Assembly: GCA_014529385.2 (NCBI GenBank)
Contig: CM043950.1
Location: 150,602,945 to 150,666,944 of the forward strand
Origin: Adiantum capillus-veneris
Lineage: Eukaryota; Streptophyta; Polypodiopsida; Polypodiales; Pteridaceae
Reading direction: 5' to 3'
DNA length: 64,000 nucleotides
Shown: positions 21,239-32,407 of the stretch, piece by piece
Layout: each line of letters begins with the position of its first letter
How positions within the stretch are numbered: the stretch's first letter is position 1
The notes under the pieces: model-generated
The model's input: the letters and a program-made list of their open reading frames with translations, nothing else
Database searches by the model: none
Told to the model about the DNA's origin: nothing
Position numbers and translations under genes: made by a program

Positions 21239-24065
21239 CAAGGTAGTATTCGGACGTACGTACGGATCCATCCGTACGTCTGTACTGTATGGATCCGTAC
21301 TGTACGGAATTTTTTGGCTTAAAAAAAAAAAACCCTACGCAATGAGTTGAATGTTTTTGCCTATCTGGGTTTAGTCCGAGCGTCTTATTTTATTGGAGAT
21401 CGTTTGCAACAGTGACGCAACCTGCAAAGTCCATTTGCAGAGCCTTTTCGTGCGTGTTGACCGGTAAGCAATCGTATCTTCCGTCTCTCCCTCACACATT
21501 CCTTTGTGATTCTCTCGGGATAGCACATGTGTTTTTGTCACAATGTCGTGTTCCCATTGCCTAATGTGTAGGTCGACCATGCCTCTCAAACCCAACCCAG
21601 TATGGAGCGCACACACCAATGTCATTGCGGTGGTAAATATAGGAGGGCAAGCAGGATCAGGAACACACACTTGGACTTGCAAATATTGTCGAAAGCAAAG
21701 AACAAGTACGGTGACGCGTGTGTCGAGGCACCTTACTGGCATCGGCACTACTGGCCAATGCGGAGGACGCAAGCTTGTTTCGCGACAGATTAAGGATGCT
21801 TTGATTCTAGAGTACTTCCCGGGAGGGGGTATTCCCTCGTCCAAGGGTAAGAAAGCAGATGAGGCCTTACAGGATGCATTGTTTGCAGATTTTTGAGATG
21901 CAAATACATAGTAGAAAAGGGATGTTAGCAGGAAAAGGGCTCGTTGTTCTCAGTATAAAGGGACACGCATGTATACACAGTCTACTTTGCTTTCACATAT
22001 CCATGTACAGTCTTGGGTAAAAGAGGCAAAAAATTGCAGAAACAGAGATTGCTCGCACTCTCATAGAGTGCAACATTGCATTTAATGTCTTGCGGATAGA
22101 GCAATGGAAGCAAATGGTCCAAGCCATTGCACAAGTCGGCGCCACAGATTCTTGGAGTGGCTTGGATTATTAGAATATGCACACAAAAATGTTAGATGAG
22201 CAGTGAGAGATCATTTTTGTGCTAATTTTTTCGATTTAATGCTTCTTTAGTGCTAGGCTTCATTATGGCTGAGTTTGCCCTTGATCTCCGGAGTCATGAC
22301 AGAAACTTAGTACGTTGAACTTTGTGTTGATGTATGCTCATGTGTGTGTGTGTGGTGTTGTGTTTGGGAGCATATGTTAGTACCTAGTTCTACACCCACT
22401 ATTGGGCACTGACGACGTTAGTGGGGATGTCATGGTATTTAGTCAATACTATGCATGATGAAGCTGATGGTTATATTGTCTTGTGGGTGACTACCATGGG
22501 TCTATACCTTACACTTTCCTTTATGGGTGAATCTGGGCTTATCCTGGATTCATCTAGGTATATCATTGACAGAGCATTGGTCCCAGTGAAAGCTGGGTGG
22601 CAGCAGTTTGGTTGTACTATCATCTCTGATGGGTGGAGTGATATTCGCAGATGCCACATTATCAACATCCTTGTTTCCTCTTGCCTTGGTACATACTTCC
22701 TACGTGCTGTGGACGCGGGCAAGGCTGGTGAGCGTTTTTCGGTAGAGTTTATTTTTGAGCGCATTTATTCCTTCATCTTGTGTATATGACATATGTGACT
22801 ATGTCTATAGGATTGCTCAGCTGGTGCTTGTGAGCGCAATTGGAGCGTCTACTCTCTCATACACGAAGATTCGAAACCGCTTGAGCACTATGCAATTGAA
22901 GAAGTTGGTCTACTGTCGAGCGAACATGAAGCTCGTGCGTAGTTTTCATGCTTTGGGGTCACCCAAGCAGGTAAGTCTTAATAATAGATCATTGCTACTT
23001 GAGTCTTGGTTATGAGAGACTCGATGTTAAAGTTAATACTTGGCTACTTATACTTGTGAGTAGGTAGATCCCACTCAAGTGAAGATGGTTCCTGACCCTA
23101 CTACTTAGGAGATAGATTGTCGGATCAGAGATGAGCAGGAGATTCTTTGAGAGCTTCTTAGAGAGCTTGAGAGCGTGGATCGGCGGGTCACTAGATCACG
23201 AGCACGAGCCCTGGCCATCCCTCTTCGCCAGGAGGTTGCAGATCCATAGAGAGCACGATGGGAGAGCATTCGCAGAGGCAAGCTGCCTGTGCCTAGTAGT
23301 CGTGGTCAAGCGAATGAGACAGTGCGTCTCATTCTGACTGCGGAGGAGGGTGACCCAGTTGAGCTGCTGGAGGCAGGTGCTTCAGGAGATCCCACCATTG
23401 TTGAGCCAGAGTTTGATGAGGAGGGCAATGTCTTGACAGAAAGAGACATGGCCTCTTCATCTTCAGAGTCCGATAGGGATGTTTGAGTATCTTGATTGCC
23501 ATGTAGCATGTACTTGACGACTGCTAACATCATAGCATGCTTCTTAGTTTACTTTTTTATTGAGTCAGGATTCGTGCTTTGTTCTACCTTTGTTTATTAT
23601 GGATCATTAGATGTACTTTTTGTTTTATGGATTCTATCATTTTGGTATTTTTATGAGAATCGAGGTTATGGTTTACCGTTTATGTAGTTTGTTATTAAAT
23701 TTCAAATTTTAGGCTATTTGTATTTGAGAGAGACTGAAGCTTTGAACTGTATCTGGTCTTGAATGTTGCATGCCGAGCAAGTGGTCAATGGTCAAGACTT
23801 AGGAGTCATCCCTCGTCAGTATTTGTGTGAGCCTCAGATGTGTAGTTATGAAAGCCTTTGAAGTTGGTTTGTAGAGCACTGAACTAACATCCTTGGACTC
23901 TGGAGTGATACCTATGAATATTCTATCAAGTCCAGACTATATTGTAGGTTTTTGGCTTTAAAAAAAAAAAAACCATACGAATTTTACGTACCTAATAACT
24001 CAATCCATTCGGTACTTACGTACAGGACGTACCGAATATGTACCGTACCTTACGTACCTTTCCGC
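21239..24065 (+). mobile_element. hAT element nested in another hAT transposase
   Basis: The 2.83-kb insertion sits between two copies of cttgatcttcac (21227-21238 and 24066-24077), encoding VKIK in the host on the minus strand. This is 12 shared bases containing the 8-bp target duplication expected for hAT. Both ends are crowded with cgtac/gtacg words, and tttttggctt(t)aaaaaaaaaaaacc occurs near both ends (about 21312 and 23948). The terminal inverted repeat itself is weak. The interior encodes a plus-strand BED finger, DUF659-type and hAT dimerisation pieces. Confidence 0.82.
21543..23486 (+). pseudogene. hAT transposase, BED finger/DUF659 type (nested element)
   Basis: Pieces in order: BED-like zinc finger (HTWTCKYCRKQRTSTVTRVS, then RHL) at 21600-21770; WQQFGCTIISDGWSDIRRCH (DUF659 block with the conserved DGWSD) within 22421-22789; ACERNWSVYSLIH followed after a frameshift by TKIRNRLSTMQLKKLVYCRA, the hAT dimerisation domain, at 22810-22950; and an acidic C-terminus (EEGDPVELLEAG, stop at 23484-23486). 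Stops, frameshifts and probable intron remnants separate them, so it is inactive. It would have excised and reinserted the element. Confidence 0.87.
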
Positions 24066-24077
24066 CTTGATCTTCAC

Positions 24078-24727
24078 AAATTTGTCATCAGTCATAAGCT
24101 TGCGCATACCTTGCATGCATCTCTCATCCACAAGATTGGCCAACGTAATAAAGTAGTACGCAAAGCGAATGACTGATGGCTTCATCAAGTCCTTGCTAAG
24201 TTGCCGAAACAATGCTAACACAATAGACTTTCTTGTCACAAATGTGACAATCTTTGTTGCATCCTCAATCACTTTTGCAACCCAACCAATCTGTCCCATG
24301 TCCTTAAACAAAAGGTCCAAGCAATGGCAAGCACATTTGGTAAAAAAAATGTGTTTTCACTCCCTTTCAATCATCTCCCCAACACCAACACAATTGGTTG
24401 CATTGTCCATGCATACCTGCACAACATTTGCTGGGCAACCTCTCTGATAACCTGTTTGAGATGCTTAAAAATGAATTCCGATGTCTTTGTTTCCCTAGAT
24501 GTGTCTACAGCTTTCAAAAACATTGACCCATGAATAGAGCATGCAAGAAAGTTAATGACAAACCTGCGCCTAGTGTCAGACCATCCATCACACACAATAG
24601 AGCATCCATATCTTTTCCATTTCTCCCGCACACCCATGATCTCAGTCTTTACGCATTTGATCTCCTCATTCAATTCTGTGGTGCGCAAAGCATGATAAGA
24701 GGTGATATAGAGCATCATGAAGTAGTT
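24078..24727 (-). pseudogene. hAT transposase N-terminal half (host element)
   Basis: Minus-strand reading from about 24718 (MMLYITSYHALRTTELNEE) gives WKRYGCSIVCDGWSDTRRRF, the DUF659 block with DGWSD. A frameshift follows, and then ATKIVTFVTRKSIVLALFRQ and LANLVDERCMQGMRKLMTDD, ending at KFVKIK, where the nested hAT is inserted. No BED finger was found upstream, so the true N-terminus is missing. Sequence right of 24735 is unrelated. Confidence 0.87.
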
Positions 24728-24735
24728 GTGTCATG

Positions 24736-26232
24736 AGTTCGTTGAGTAAGGACTAAGTGATGGATATTCTTGAGGTGTCACATGGTGGATGATGGGAGCA
24801 TTGGATAGGGAATATTCCGTAGTCAAGGAGATTTAGAGTTGTGCGTAAAAGACAAGCACTTGTGTAATGCGAATCAAGGATACTCACACCAATTGACAAG
24901 ATACACAATTTTATAGATAGAAAAGAGAGGAGAATTGAAACTCGAGAGTAGGAGAGACTTCTTGAATTATAGAGTTGACGATTGCACGCACTTTGCCCAA
25001 CAAAGTTTGAACCTCTCGACCACCGTCGAGCAATCCTAGCTTGCATGCAGTCAATCTCAATTGCAATGCAATCTCGATCTCGCTGCAATCTAAACCACAT
25101 AAAAATCTCCAGAAACAGACACAGTCGTTGTAAGGCTTCTGAACTTCAAAGTTAAGCTAAAAGCGTATCGTTCGCTCGCTCGCTAATTTCTTGCCAAAAA
25201 TAGCCAAAACACCCGCAACACAAAAATAACATATGTGAGAGAGAGATAAAAGATTTAGGACATTTTAAAATTTAAAAAATGAAAGTGTTGAAAATAGCCC
25301 TTTAGTGAAGGTGTGTAACTTAAAAATGATAGAGAATAGATCAAAATGCCGATCTTTGAAAGCCTGTTGTAAGACTCGCCATAGACAAAATCATGATCCT
25401 CTCTCAAAATCTAGCCTATGATTTCAAAATAGCTTTGAAACGACTTAGAACATGTCAATCTATGCAATTACTCACTTTTAAGGCACCAAATGAGCATGAA
25501 AAACATAGAAATAGAAAACGTTCAAAGAGACAAAACTTTTTTTTACATAACAAACATTTTACTTATACAAACATCTTCAAATTCTCTCTTGAAATTGCTC
25601 AAAACCTATTGCAAAATAGAAAGTGAAAATAAAAATAAAATTCAAAACTAGACTTTGATTATGGACTCGAAACATCCTAAAACATGAGCTGAAACGTTAA
25701 AAAAAAAAGAGTCATTATATTGGCCTATTACAACTTGAATGAGGATGGGTTCTGAGTAAGCTTTAGTTGCTTTTTGAAAAGGCGAATTGCTCTTTGGGAA
25801 AGCAGATACTTTTCCATAAAGGAGTCTACGTTGGCATTACATCTATGCATAAGTCTGTATCTAGGGACGCATGGTTTGTGTTATGTTGCTTGTAATTTTC
25901 AACTTTAAGTGTTTATTGAGGTGTTGGCACGTTCATACCATTTTTAAAAGTGCTCGGCCGCCCACCTAATAAGTGGGAAGCCACAAATAAAAAAAGAGCC
26001 AGTAAGCACCCCAAATCGGCCCTATTTTTGCCAGCCTTCTAGTGCTTATAACAGCAGCAGCTAGCGCGTCACTTATGGCATCATTTGCATGAGAAAAAGA
26101 TGGTGCTAGAATTCAGCCCCTGCTATTGTAGATTCCAGCTAGCATGATGATGTTCCAGATGGCGCCTATGGCTGCCCTAATTGGATCAGACGATGCTAGA
26201 CACTTGGTTCGTGTTTCATGGAGAGGATGTTG
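24736..26232. other. No recognisable feature
   Basis: AT-rich DNA with no domain, RNA gene or clear repeat seen. Confidence 0.5.
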
Positions 26233-27411
26233 TGTAAGGTGCAACGGAAGGGAATGTTGAACTTTGCTCAAGATGAGTGCTCCAAACTGTGCTCAAGGTT
26301 CCTTTTACTTACGGAAGGAAGAGCCTTCCGTTCCTTTAGTGAGAGAGTGCAAATGATCACAAACAAAGTGGTAAACACTGTGAATGAAGGTGCTGACTGA
26401 GAGAGAGAGAGAGGAGAATACGACACCAGAATGTTGTCAAACCCTCCTCCGAAGGCCCCACTCTCTATGGCGAGAGCGGTCTACTATTGATTGCACAAAT
26501 CTCTACAATGTAATGGACTCGCCGATGATGATGACGATGACGATGACGAGACAGGCTGAATCTGCAAATCTTGTATCTGCTGAATTTTGACTCTATGTCG
26601 ATGACGACGGCGATGATAACGATACGACGTCGACGCGCTGAAAACGCAGATGCTGAAATCTGCGCTTCCGGGCTGAAACTGCAAACACTGCCTGAACTGG
26701 ACGTGCAGCGAGGATCTGATGCGGGAAGGTGAGATCTGCGAGGTTTGGGGGCTATTTTGCGGTGTCTATCTTATGAAATTGCAAAACGCTGATGCAAAGG
26801 CTTAATCTGTTGCGGAGAATCTGCAAAACGCTAGGTTGACTGCATGATGCAAAAACGCTAGGACTGAAATTGATCTGTTGCAAAAACGCTATGGTAACTG
26901 TTGTGTATCCGCTACCGCTGGCTGAGCTGCAATTGCAAAACGTTGGGGCTGATCTTGCTGAAAACGCTAGCTATTGTTGATGCAGAAAATGCTATGGCCA
27001 GCTGCTTCAAAAACACTAGGTCTTCTTGTTGGGGTATTGCTGAGAAGGTGCTTGTCAGACGTTGGGTCTCTACTGCCTCTTCTGCCAAAAAGTGCTAGCA
27101 CTAGGGTTTCTTATATACTTGCTTGTCAAAATTGCCCTATACAAAGTCACTTATTGATAATAAGTGAAAAATGACTAAAATAGGGAAAATAGGTCTATGC
27201 ACTGTAAAAATGCTCCTGATGGGTTCTAACTGTAATTTGATGATCATGCTGTGCGCAACCAGAGGATATGCATCTACTCTAAGTGCTTGGACATGCACGG
27301 TCTGCGAGCAGACTCACAAAAGTGCTAGAACACTTCTTAAGTTAGGCTAACTGAACCCTTGTCATGAAGTAGCTTGTCCACGTACACATAGGGTTAGATG
27401 TGCACGTGACA
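26233..27411 (-). mobile_element. 3' LTR of gag-only element (copy A)
   Basis: The 1,179-bp LTR contains repeated aaaacgct(a/g)-type words between 26780 and 27030. In element sense it begins TGTCACGTGCACATC and ends ACCTTACA. It closely matches 29442-30647 over its whole length. Confidence 0.92.
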
Positions 27412-27602
27412 TCCCCTCCTTTTCAAAGTGAGGTACTGGTACCGAACTGTATGGTGTCGAGGGAGATCGCCAACAACGTCTGAAATTCCGGAAAGGACTC
27501 TTCGCCGGCCCACTTTGATGCGTGGGTCATGCGATACTTGAACTTCATAAAGGTCTGCAACGCTTGCTTCTTTGGGCCGCGCCAAAAGCGACACAAAGTC
27601 AT

Positions 27603-27983
27603 CTATGGCTCCTTCAATGCTTCAACTTCGTCTATAGTCATGCGTCTACCTTCTTCAAGAATCTTTGAGGAGGACAATTCTTGAAACCACTTCCAACACA
27701 AAAACATGAACATACCCATTCCACATAAAGTGACTGGAAAAATTATAGTCTTCTTTAAAGACCGTGCATGCAATGTAGATGAACATATAGACGGAGTGCC
27801 AAACCGATCATCAAACGCACGCAAACAATGGAATTGAAACTTGTCTTTCTGATCTAAATCTATCAACTGTGGCAAATCATAATGGAAATGCTGATGCTTG
27901 ATGCTCAGTCTTTCTTGTGCTCTTTCGGATACTGTGTCATGCCAAGAAGAGACATGGAATGTGAATTCCTTGAATGCAAACAT
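27603..27983 (-). CDS. Second ORF of gag-only element (unknown)
   Basis: A 126-codon frame between the gag-like gene and the 3' LTR. I recognise no domain; a hydrophobic stretch (FPVTLCGMGMFMFLCWKW) could be a membrane segment. It may be the decayed C-terminal part of gag or an unrelated captured sequence. Conservation in other copies would be needed to call it a gene. Confidence 0.35.
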   Translation of the reverse strand: MFAFKEFTFHVSSWHDTVSERAQERLSIKHQHFHYDLPQLIDLDQKDKFQFHCLRAFDDRFGTPSICSSTLHARSLKKTIIFPVTLCGMGMFMFLCWKWFQELSSSKILEEGRRMTIDEVEALKEP

Positions 27984-28310
27984 TTCATCTTTTCATGAGT
28001 AATCCGCATACATACGTGCTCATTGATGAGTGAATCGTGTTCATCGTACCATATGTCATGCCTATGAAAAGGGATCACATAAAGACGGTGATTAAAATAT
28101 AGGAAAGCATCACCAATGAAACACTCAAAATGCTTGCTGACTAATCATTCGAACACATAATACTTCCTGTGGGGCCTCAAGTCAAGATCGGTTCTTCATG
28201 ATTGATCGAATCTGCAATGAGTTTAGCTTCACTAGACAAAGTATCAACTAAACCATTATCCTTGTGAACAATGACATCTTTTTGCTACAATTCATCATGC
28301 TTGTGAATAA

Positions 28311-29009
28311 TCACATCTTCATAATGCAAATCATCATGCTTATCATTATCATGCAAATCATGTGTGTCGTGCTTTGGAGAAGTAAAGACTGAGAGAGCTC
28401 CTCTTGATTCTGTTCAATCTGCGCCTGCACATTAGAAAAAAGTAGGAACAACTCTTGCGTGTGTTGGGCTCTCTGCGCTTCACGCTCTAACCGTCTTTCT
28501 TCGCACTTGCGATCAAATTTGGCTATTCTTTCTTCGCACTCGAGATCGAATTCGGCTATTCTTTCTTTGTGTTCACGATCCAATTCTGCTTTTCTTTCTT
28601 CGTGCTTGCGCTCCAAGGCGGCGCGTTGCGCTTCCAACTCTTGCATGTGTTGGACTCTCTGCGCTTCACGCTCTAATCGTCTTTCTTCGCACCTGCGATC
28701 GAATTCGGCTATTCTTTCTTCGCGCTCGCGATCGAATTCGGCTATTCTTCCTGTGTGTTCACGATCCAATAATTCTGTTTTTCTTTCTTCGTGCTCGCGC
28801 TCCAAGGCGGTGCGTTGCGCTTCTTGTTGTATCCTCATGTCCATCATCGTCTTGACCAAAGCCTCCATAGGATTTGGTACAATCCTTGGCGTAGATGGAG
28901 AAAGGGGAGGGTCAGAAAAACCTACTGGTGGGGAAAATTCTTCTTCGCCACTTCCATGCTCATCACCTCCATGCGAAGTATCCATTCCGCTTTGGTGATG
29001 ACCATACAC
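28311..29009 (-). CDS. Gag-like coiled-coil protein of the non-autonomous element
   Basis: A 232-codon intact frame. Residues 1-45 are Gly/Pro/acidic (GEEEFSPPVGFSDPP). NPMEALVKTMMDMRIQQEAQ follows, and then a long Arg/Glu-rich coiled coil with internal repeats (REERIAEFDR, CEERRLEREAQRAQH and variants, at least two large units). The N-terminal block resembles the gag at 39540-39826 (DPMDAMMLMMMEMM), supporting derivation from that Ty3 element. No CCHC knuckle is present before the stop. It would form or join the virus-like particle; that is inferred from position after the primer-binding site. Confidence 0.7.
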   Translation of the reverse strand: MYGHHQSGMDTSHGGDEHGSGEEEFSPPVGFSDPPLSPSTPRIVPNPMEALVKTMMDMRIQQEAQRTALEREHEERKTELLDREHTGRIAEFDREREERIAEFDRRCEERRLEREAQRVQHMQELEAQRAALERKHEERKAELDREHKERIAEFDLECEERIAKFDRKCEERRLEREAQRAQHTQELFLLFSNVQAQIEQNQEELSQSLLLQSTTHMICMIMISMMICIMKM

Positions 29010-29428
29010 TGAAGTCTTGGGTTCTTAAGTTCACGAGGAACTTGGGGTCTTGTGGGTCTTGGTTCTTGAGGTTCTTGACGTTCTTGGGTTCTTTCTTTAG
29101 CTTGCAATCTGTGTTGGAGAAGGATCTTCTCTTACCCGAGCTCTTCTCTTTCCTGCGGGCGAACCCCTTGGCGGCCCTGTGCTCACACCAAGGTAGCTTT
29201 TTCCCACCTCATGTCGATTGGCCGGCCGCTAAGTGCACGGTCCGCTCTTAATGAGTGAAAAGAGAAACAAGGGGAGGCTGGACAAGCCCTTCTTTCTTGG
29301 GTTTCCTGTCACTCTTCAAAAACACGATTAGGAATCGACACGCCCAAGAGGACTTGGGTTATGTGCGACCACAACAAGCAAAAAAAATTATGTGGTTCTT
29401 TCCTTGAGTGATACAGAACACTGCCAAA

Positions 29429-29440
29429 GTTCTGATACCA
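29429..29440 (-). other. Primer-binding site, tRNA-iMet type
   Basis: The complement reads TGGTATCAGAAC, one change from the usual TGGTATCAGAGC, and is adjacent to the LTR end at 29442. It fixes the element orientation as minus. Confidence 0.85.
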
Positions 29441-29441
29441 A

Positions 29442-30647
29442 TGTAAGGTGCAGCGGAAGGGAATGTTGAACTTTGCTCAAGATGAGTGCTCCGAACTGTG
29501 CTCAAGGTTCTTTTTACTTACGGAAGGAAGAGCCTTCCGTTCCTTTAGTGAGAGAGTGCAAATGATCACAAACAAAGTGGTAAACACTGTGAATGAAGGT
29601 GTTGAGACGAAGAGATAGAGAGAGAAGAATACGACTCTAGAATGTTGTCAAACCCTCCTCCGAAGGCCCACTCTCAATGGCGAGAGCGGTCTACTATTGA
29701 TTGCACAAATCTCTACAATGCATGGACTTGCCGACGTTGTCAATGACGATGATGACGACGACGAGACGGGCTGAAATCTAAAAACGCTAAGGGCTGAAAT
29801 TTGCAAATCTTGTATCTGCTGAATTCTGACTCTATGTCGATGACGACGATACGACGACGATGCACTGAAAACGTAGATGCTGAAATCTGCGTTTTCCGGG
29901 CTGAAACTGCAAACATGGCTGATCTGACCGTGCGGCGAGGATTTGTTGCGGGAAGGTGAGGTCTGCGAGGTTTGGGGGCTATTCTGCGGTGTCTATGTGT
30001 TGAAATTGCAAAATGCTGATGCAAAGGTTGAATGTGTCGCGGAGAATCTGCAAAACATTAGGTTGATTGCATGATGCAAAAACGCTAGGGCTGAAATTGA
30101 TCTGTTGCAAAAACGCTATGGTAATTGGTGTGTATCTGTTACCGTTGGCTGATCTGCAACTGCAAAACGTTGGGGCTGATCTTGCTGAAAACGCTAGCTA
30201 TTGTTGATGCAGAAAACGCTATGGCCAGCTGCTGCAAAAACGCTAGGTCTTCTTGTTGGGGTCTTGCTGAGAAGGTGCCTGTCAGACGTCGGGTCTCTGC
30301 TACCTCTTCTACCAAAAAGTGCTAGCGCTAGGGTTTCTTATATACTTGCTTGTCAAAATTGCCCTACCCAATTTCCCAACAAAGTCACTATTAATAATAA
30401 GTGAAAAATGGCTAAAATATGGAAAGTAGGTCTATGCACTGTAAAAATGCTCCTATGGGTTCTGACTATAATCTGATGATCATGCTGTGTGCAACCAGAG
30501 GATATGCATCTACTCTGAGTGCCTGGACATGCATGGTCTGCGAACAGACTCACAAAAGTGCCATAACACTTCCTAAGCTAGGCTAACTGAACCCTTGTCA
30601 TGAAGTAGCTTGTCCACGTACACATAGGGTTAGATGTGCACGTGACA
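29442..30647 (-). mobile_element. 5' LTR of gag-only element (copy B)
   Basis: A 1,206-bp partner of copy A with the same order of landmarks. Differences from A are scattered small changes and indels, so insertion is old enough for several percent divergence. No exact figure was computed. Confidence 0.92.
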
Positions 30648-30652
30648 CGTTG

Positions 30653-31991
30653 CTACCTCCTGCCAGGACACCATTCGATGGTGGTCCGTGCGGTCTCTTG
30701 GTGACTGCTTCAGCATATCGATAGCTTCTACATCTGCTTGATCATCTATGGGTATACGATCCTTAGGAGAACCATTCATTCCAGCCATCATTCGCACTCC
30801 AGAGAGGGTGGTGACTTGTGGTTAGCTATGGATACACATATGCACTCATCAGAGGAGTTCACATGAGATATGGCCATGCTCATGTCATATGAGATTCGAA
30901 CATTTCCAGAGAAGACACCACCATCTTGGGTGGATAGACACTTACCACTTGACCTCGACATGTCAGATCACTTGCTTACACATGGAGCATCTACATGGAC
31001 TTAGGGAGAGGATCTTGGATCTCTTCTTGGACATGTCCATCTACAGACTAGAGCGGGACTTCAATGCTTTGGACTCTATTGGAGAGTTGACTCGCAAGAT
31101 GCGGGAGATCAGGCATCATTATGCACCTACATCTAGAGTCACCCTGAGCTTGGCTTGGATGGTAGTGTAGTTGCTCTTCTACACTCCTGATTATTTAGAT
31201 TGCTACCTTTAGAGTTGCTTACACTCACCTTCAGTAACCTTACAACAAACTTATCCCTCGACATGGGCATTAGGCCACTCCTAGCTCATTTGCATTGCGA
31301 GACACACCTAGATGCAGTTTGGTTGCGTTGTTGGCGCGGATTTTGTTCTGGTTGACATTGGAGGATTGGAGGCAGGAGATACAGGCAAGAAGACAGATTG
31401 GTTTGATCACACCTCTTGTCAGAGGTCCTTCACAACGCATACTGTTGAGTCCGGCTTTCCCCTCATCTTGGATTACCCTACCTATTGATAGGACACCATC
31501 TGGTGGTGGTCCATGCGGTCTATCGGTGACTACTGCAGCTTACGGTAGCTTCTGCTCTGCAGATTGTTTAGTCTAGCTTTCCTTGTTTCATAGGACGTTT
31601 ACAACGCAGATGGCCTTCTTGGAGTTTTTTCACAGCTTAGCTACCTGGCCACATTGGGTTGCAGGTTCATGCATTGACAGGCTTCCGGTCATTCTCATGA
31701 CGGTTCCTAGGCTTTCCCATTTTCTCTAGAGGAGTTGACTACGGACACCAAAGATTCTATTGGGTAGGACACTTGCAGGTCTATTGGCGCTTCTTTTACG
31801 ACAAGGAGTTGTTTTCACACTCGGTTCAGGACCTTCTCGTAGTATCTTCACGGTTTGTTCAGCATCAGGTGCTGAGAGGGAGGCCAGAGGGGTACCCATG
31901 ACACACTGATACGTTGTATTGAGGGTCTCTTGTTTTGGTAGTCGTGGGGGGCTAATCGCCCCCTCTTTCCTACTCCAATGTTTTGGTTTGT

Positions 31992-32029
<38 letters not shown>

Positions 32030-32407
32030 GCACACTCTCACACCCTCCGTTCTAGATCTCTTGACTCGATGATCAATTTCCTTCCAATGAGGGAATTTCC
32101 CGAGAGAGGAGCTCTCATTTCTTTTCCATCTGTTCCTAGAGCGTGGAGCTCTACAGACTATTTCCGATTCCGTTCCTGAAATCTCGGAGCATAGGTCGAG
32201 GCCTTATTGCTTCTTCTTCGTGATGGGATACCTGCAAAAGCACAAACATGAGAACAATTCGTATGGCAAATTCACAATTGATACCTGTCGCTCCGAGTAC
32301 GCGAAAGCGAACTCCTGTGTACTGGCTTCGCTCGTTCCAAGTAAACTCTTGCTGCTAGCGTTGGCACATCTGGGAGACTGAGAGAGAGAGAGCCGGTTGT
32401 TTTTTAG
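30653..32407. other. Unclassified DNA with an imperfect internal repeat
   Basis: A stretch near 30665-30745 (ggacaccattcgatggtggtccgtgcggtct) recurs in altered form near 31488-31560 (ggacaccatctggtggtggtccatgcggtct). Frames at 30889-31170 and 31295-31576 show no domain I recognise. It may be an old element. Confidence 0.4.
31996..32028. repeat. (CT)n microsatellite
   Basis: About 33 bases of CT dinucleotides. Confidence 0.95.

Larger units (their letters stand above)
26233..30647 (-). mobile_element. Complete gag-only Ty3-type LTR element (TR-GAG class)
   Basis: Two LTRs (26233-27411 and 29442-30647) flank 2,030 bp. The element is on the minus strand: the 5' LTR (29442-30647) is followed by the primer-binding site TGGTATCAGAAC (29429-29440 complement), then a gag-like gene and a second ORF. 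A polypurine tract (gaaaaggagggga, complement of 27412-27424) precedes the 3' LTR. LTR ends are TGTCACGTG...CTTACA. Flanks tgttg (26228-26232) and cgttg (30648-30652) are a 5-bp target duplication with one change. There is no protease, RT or integrase, so it must be mobilised in trans. Confidence 0.87.

Noticed and set aside
28459-28998. Ser/Arg-rich 179-codon frame on the plus strand
   Set aside because: It is the antisense shadow of the gag-like coiled-coil gene at 28311-29009. Primer-binding site and LTR polarity support the minus strand.
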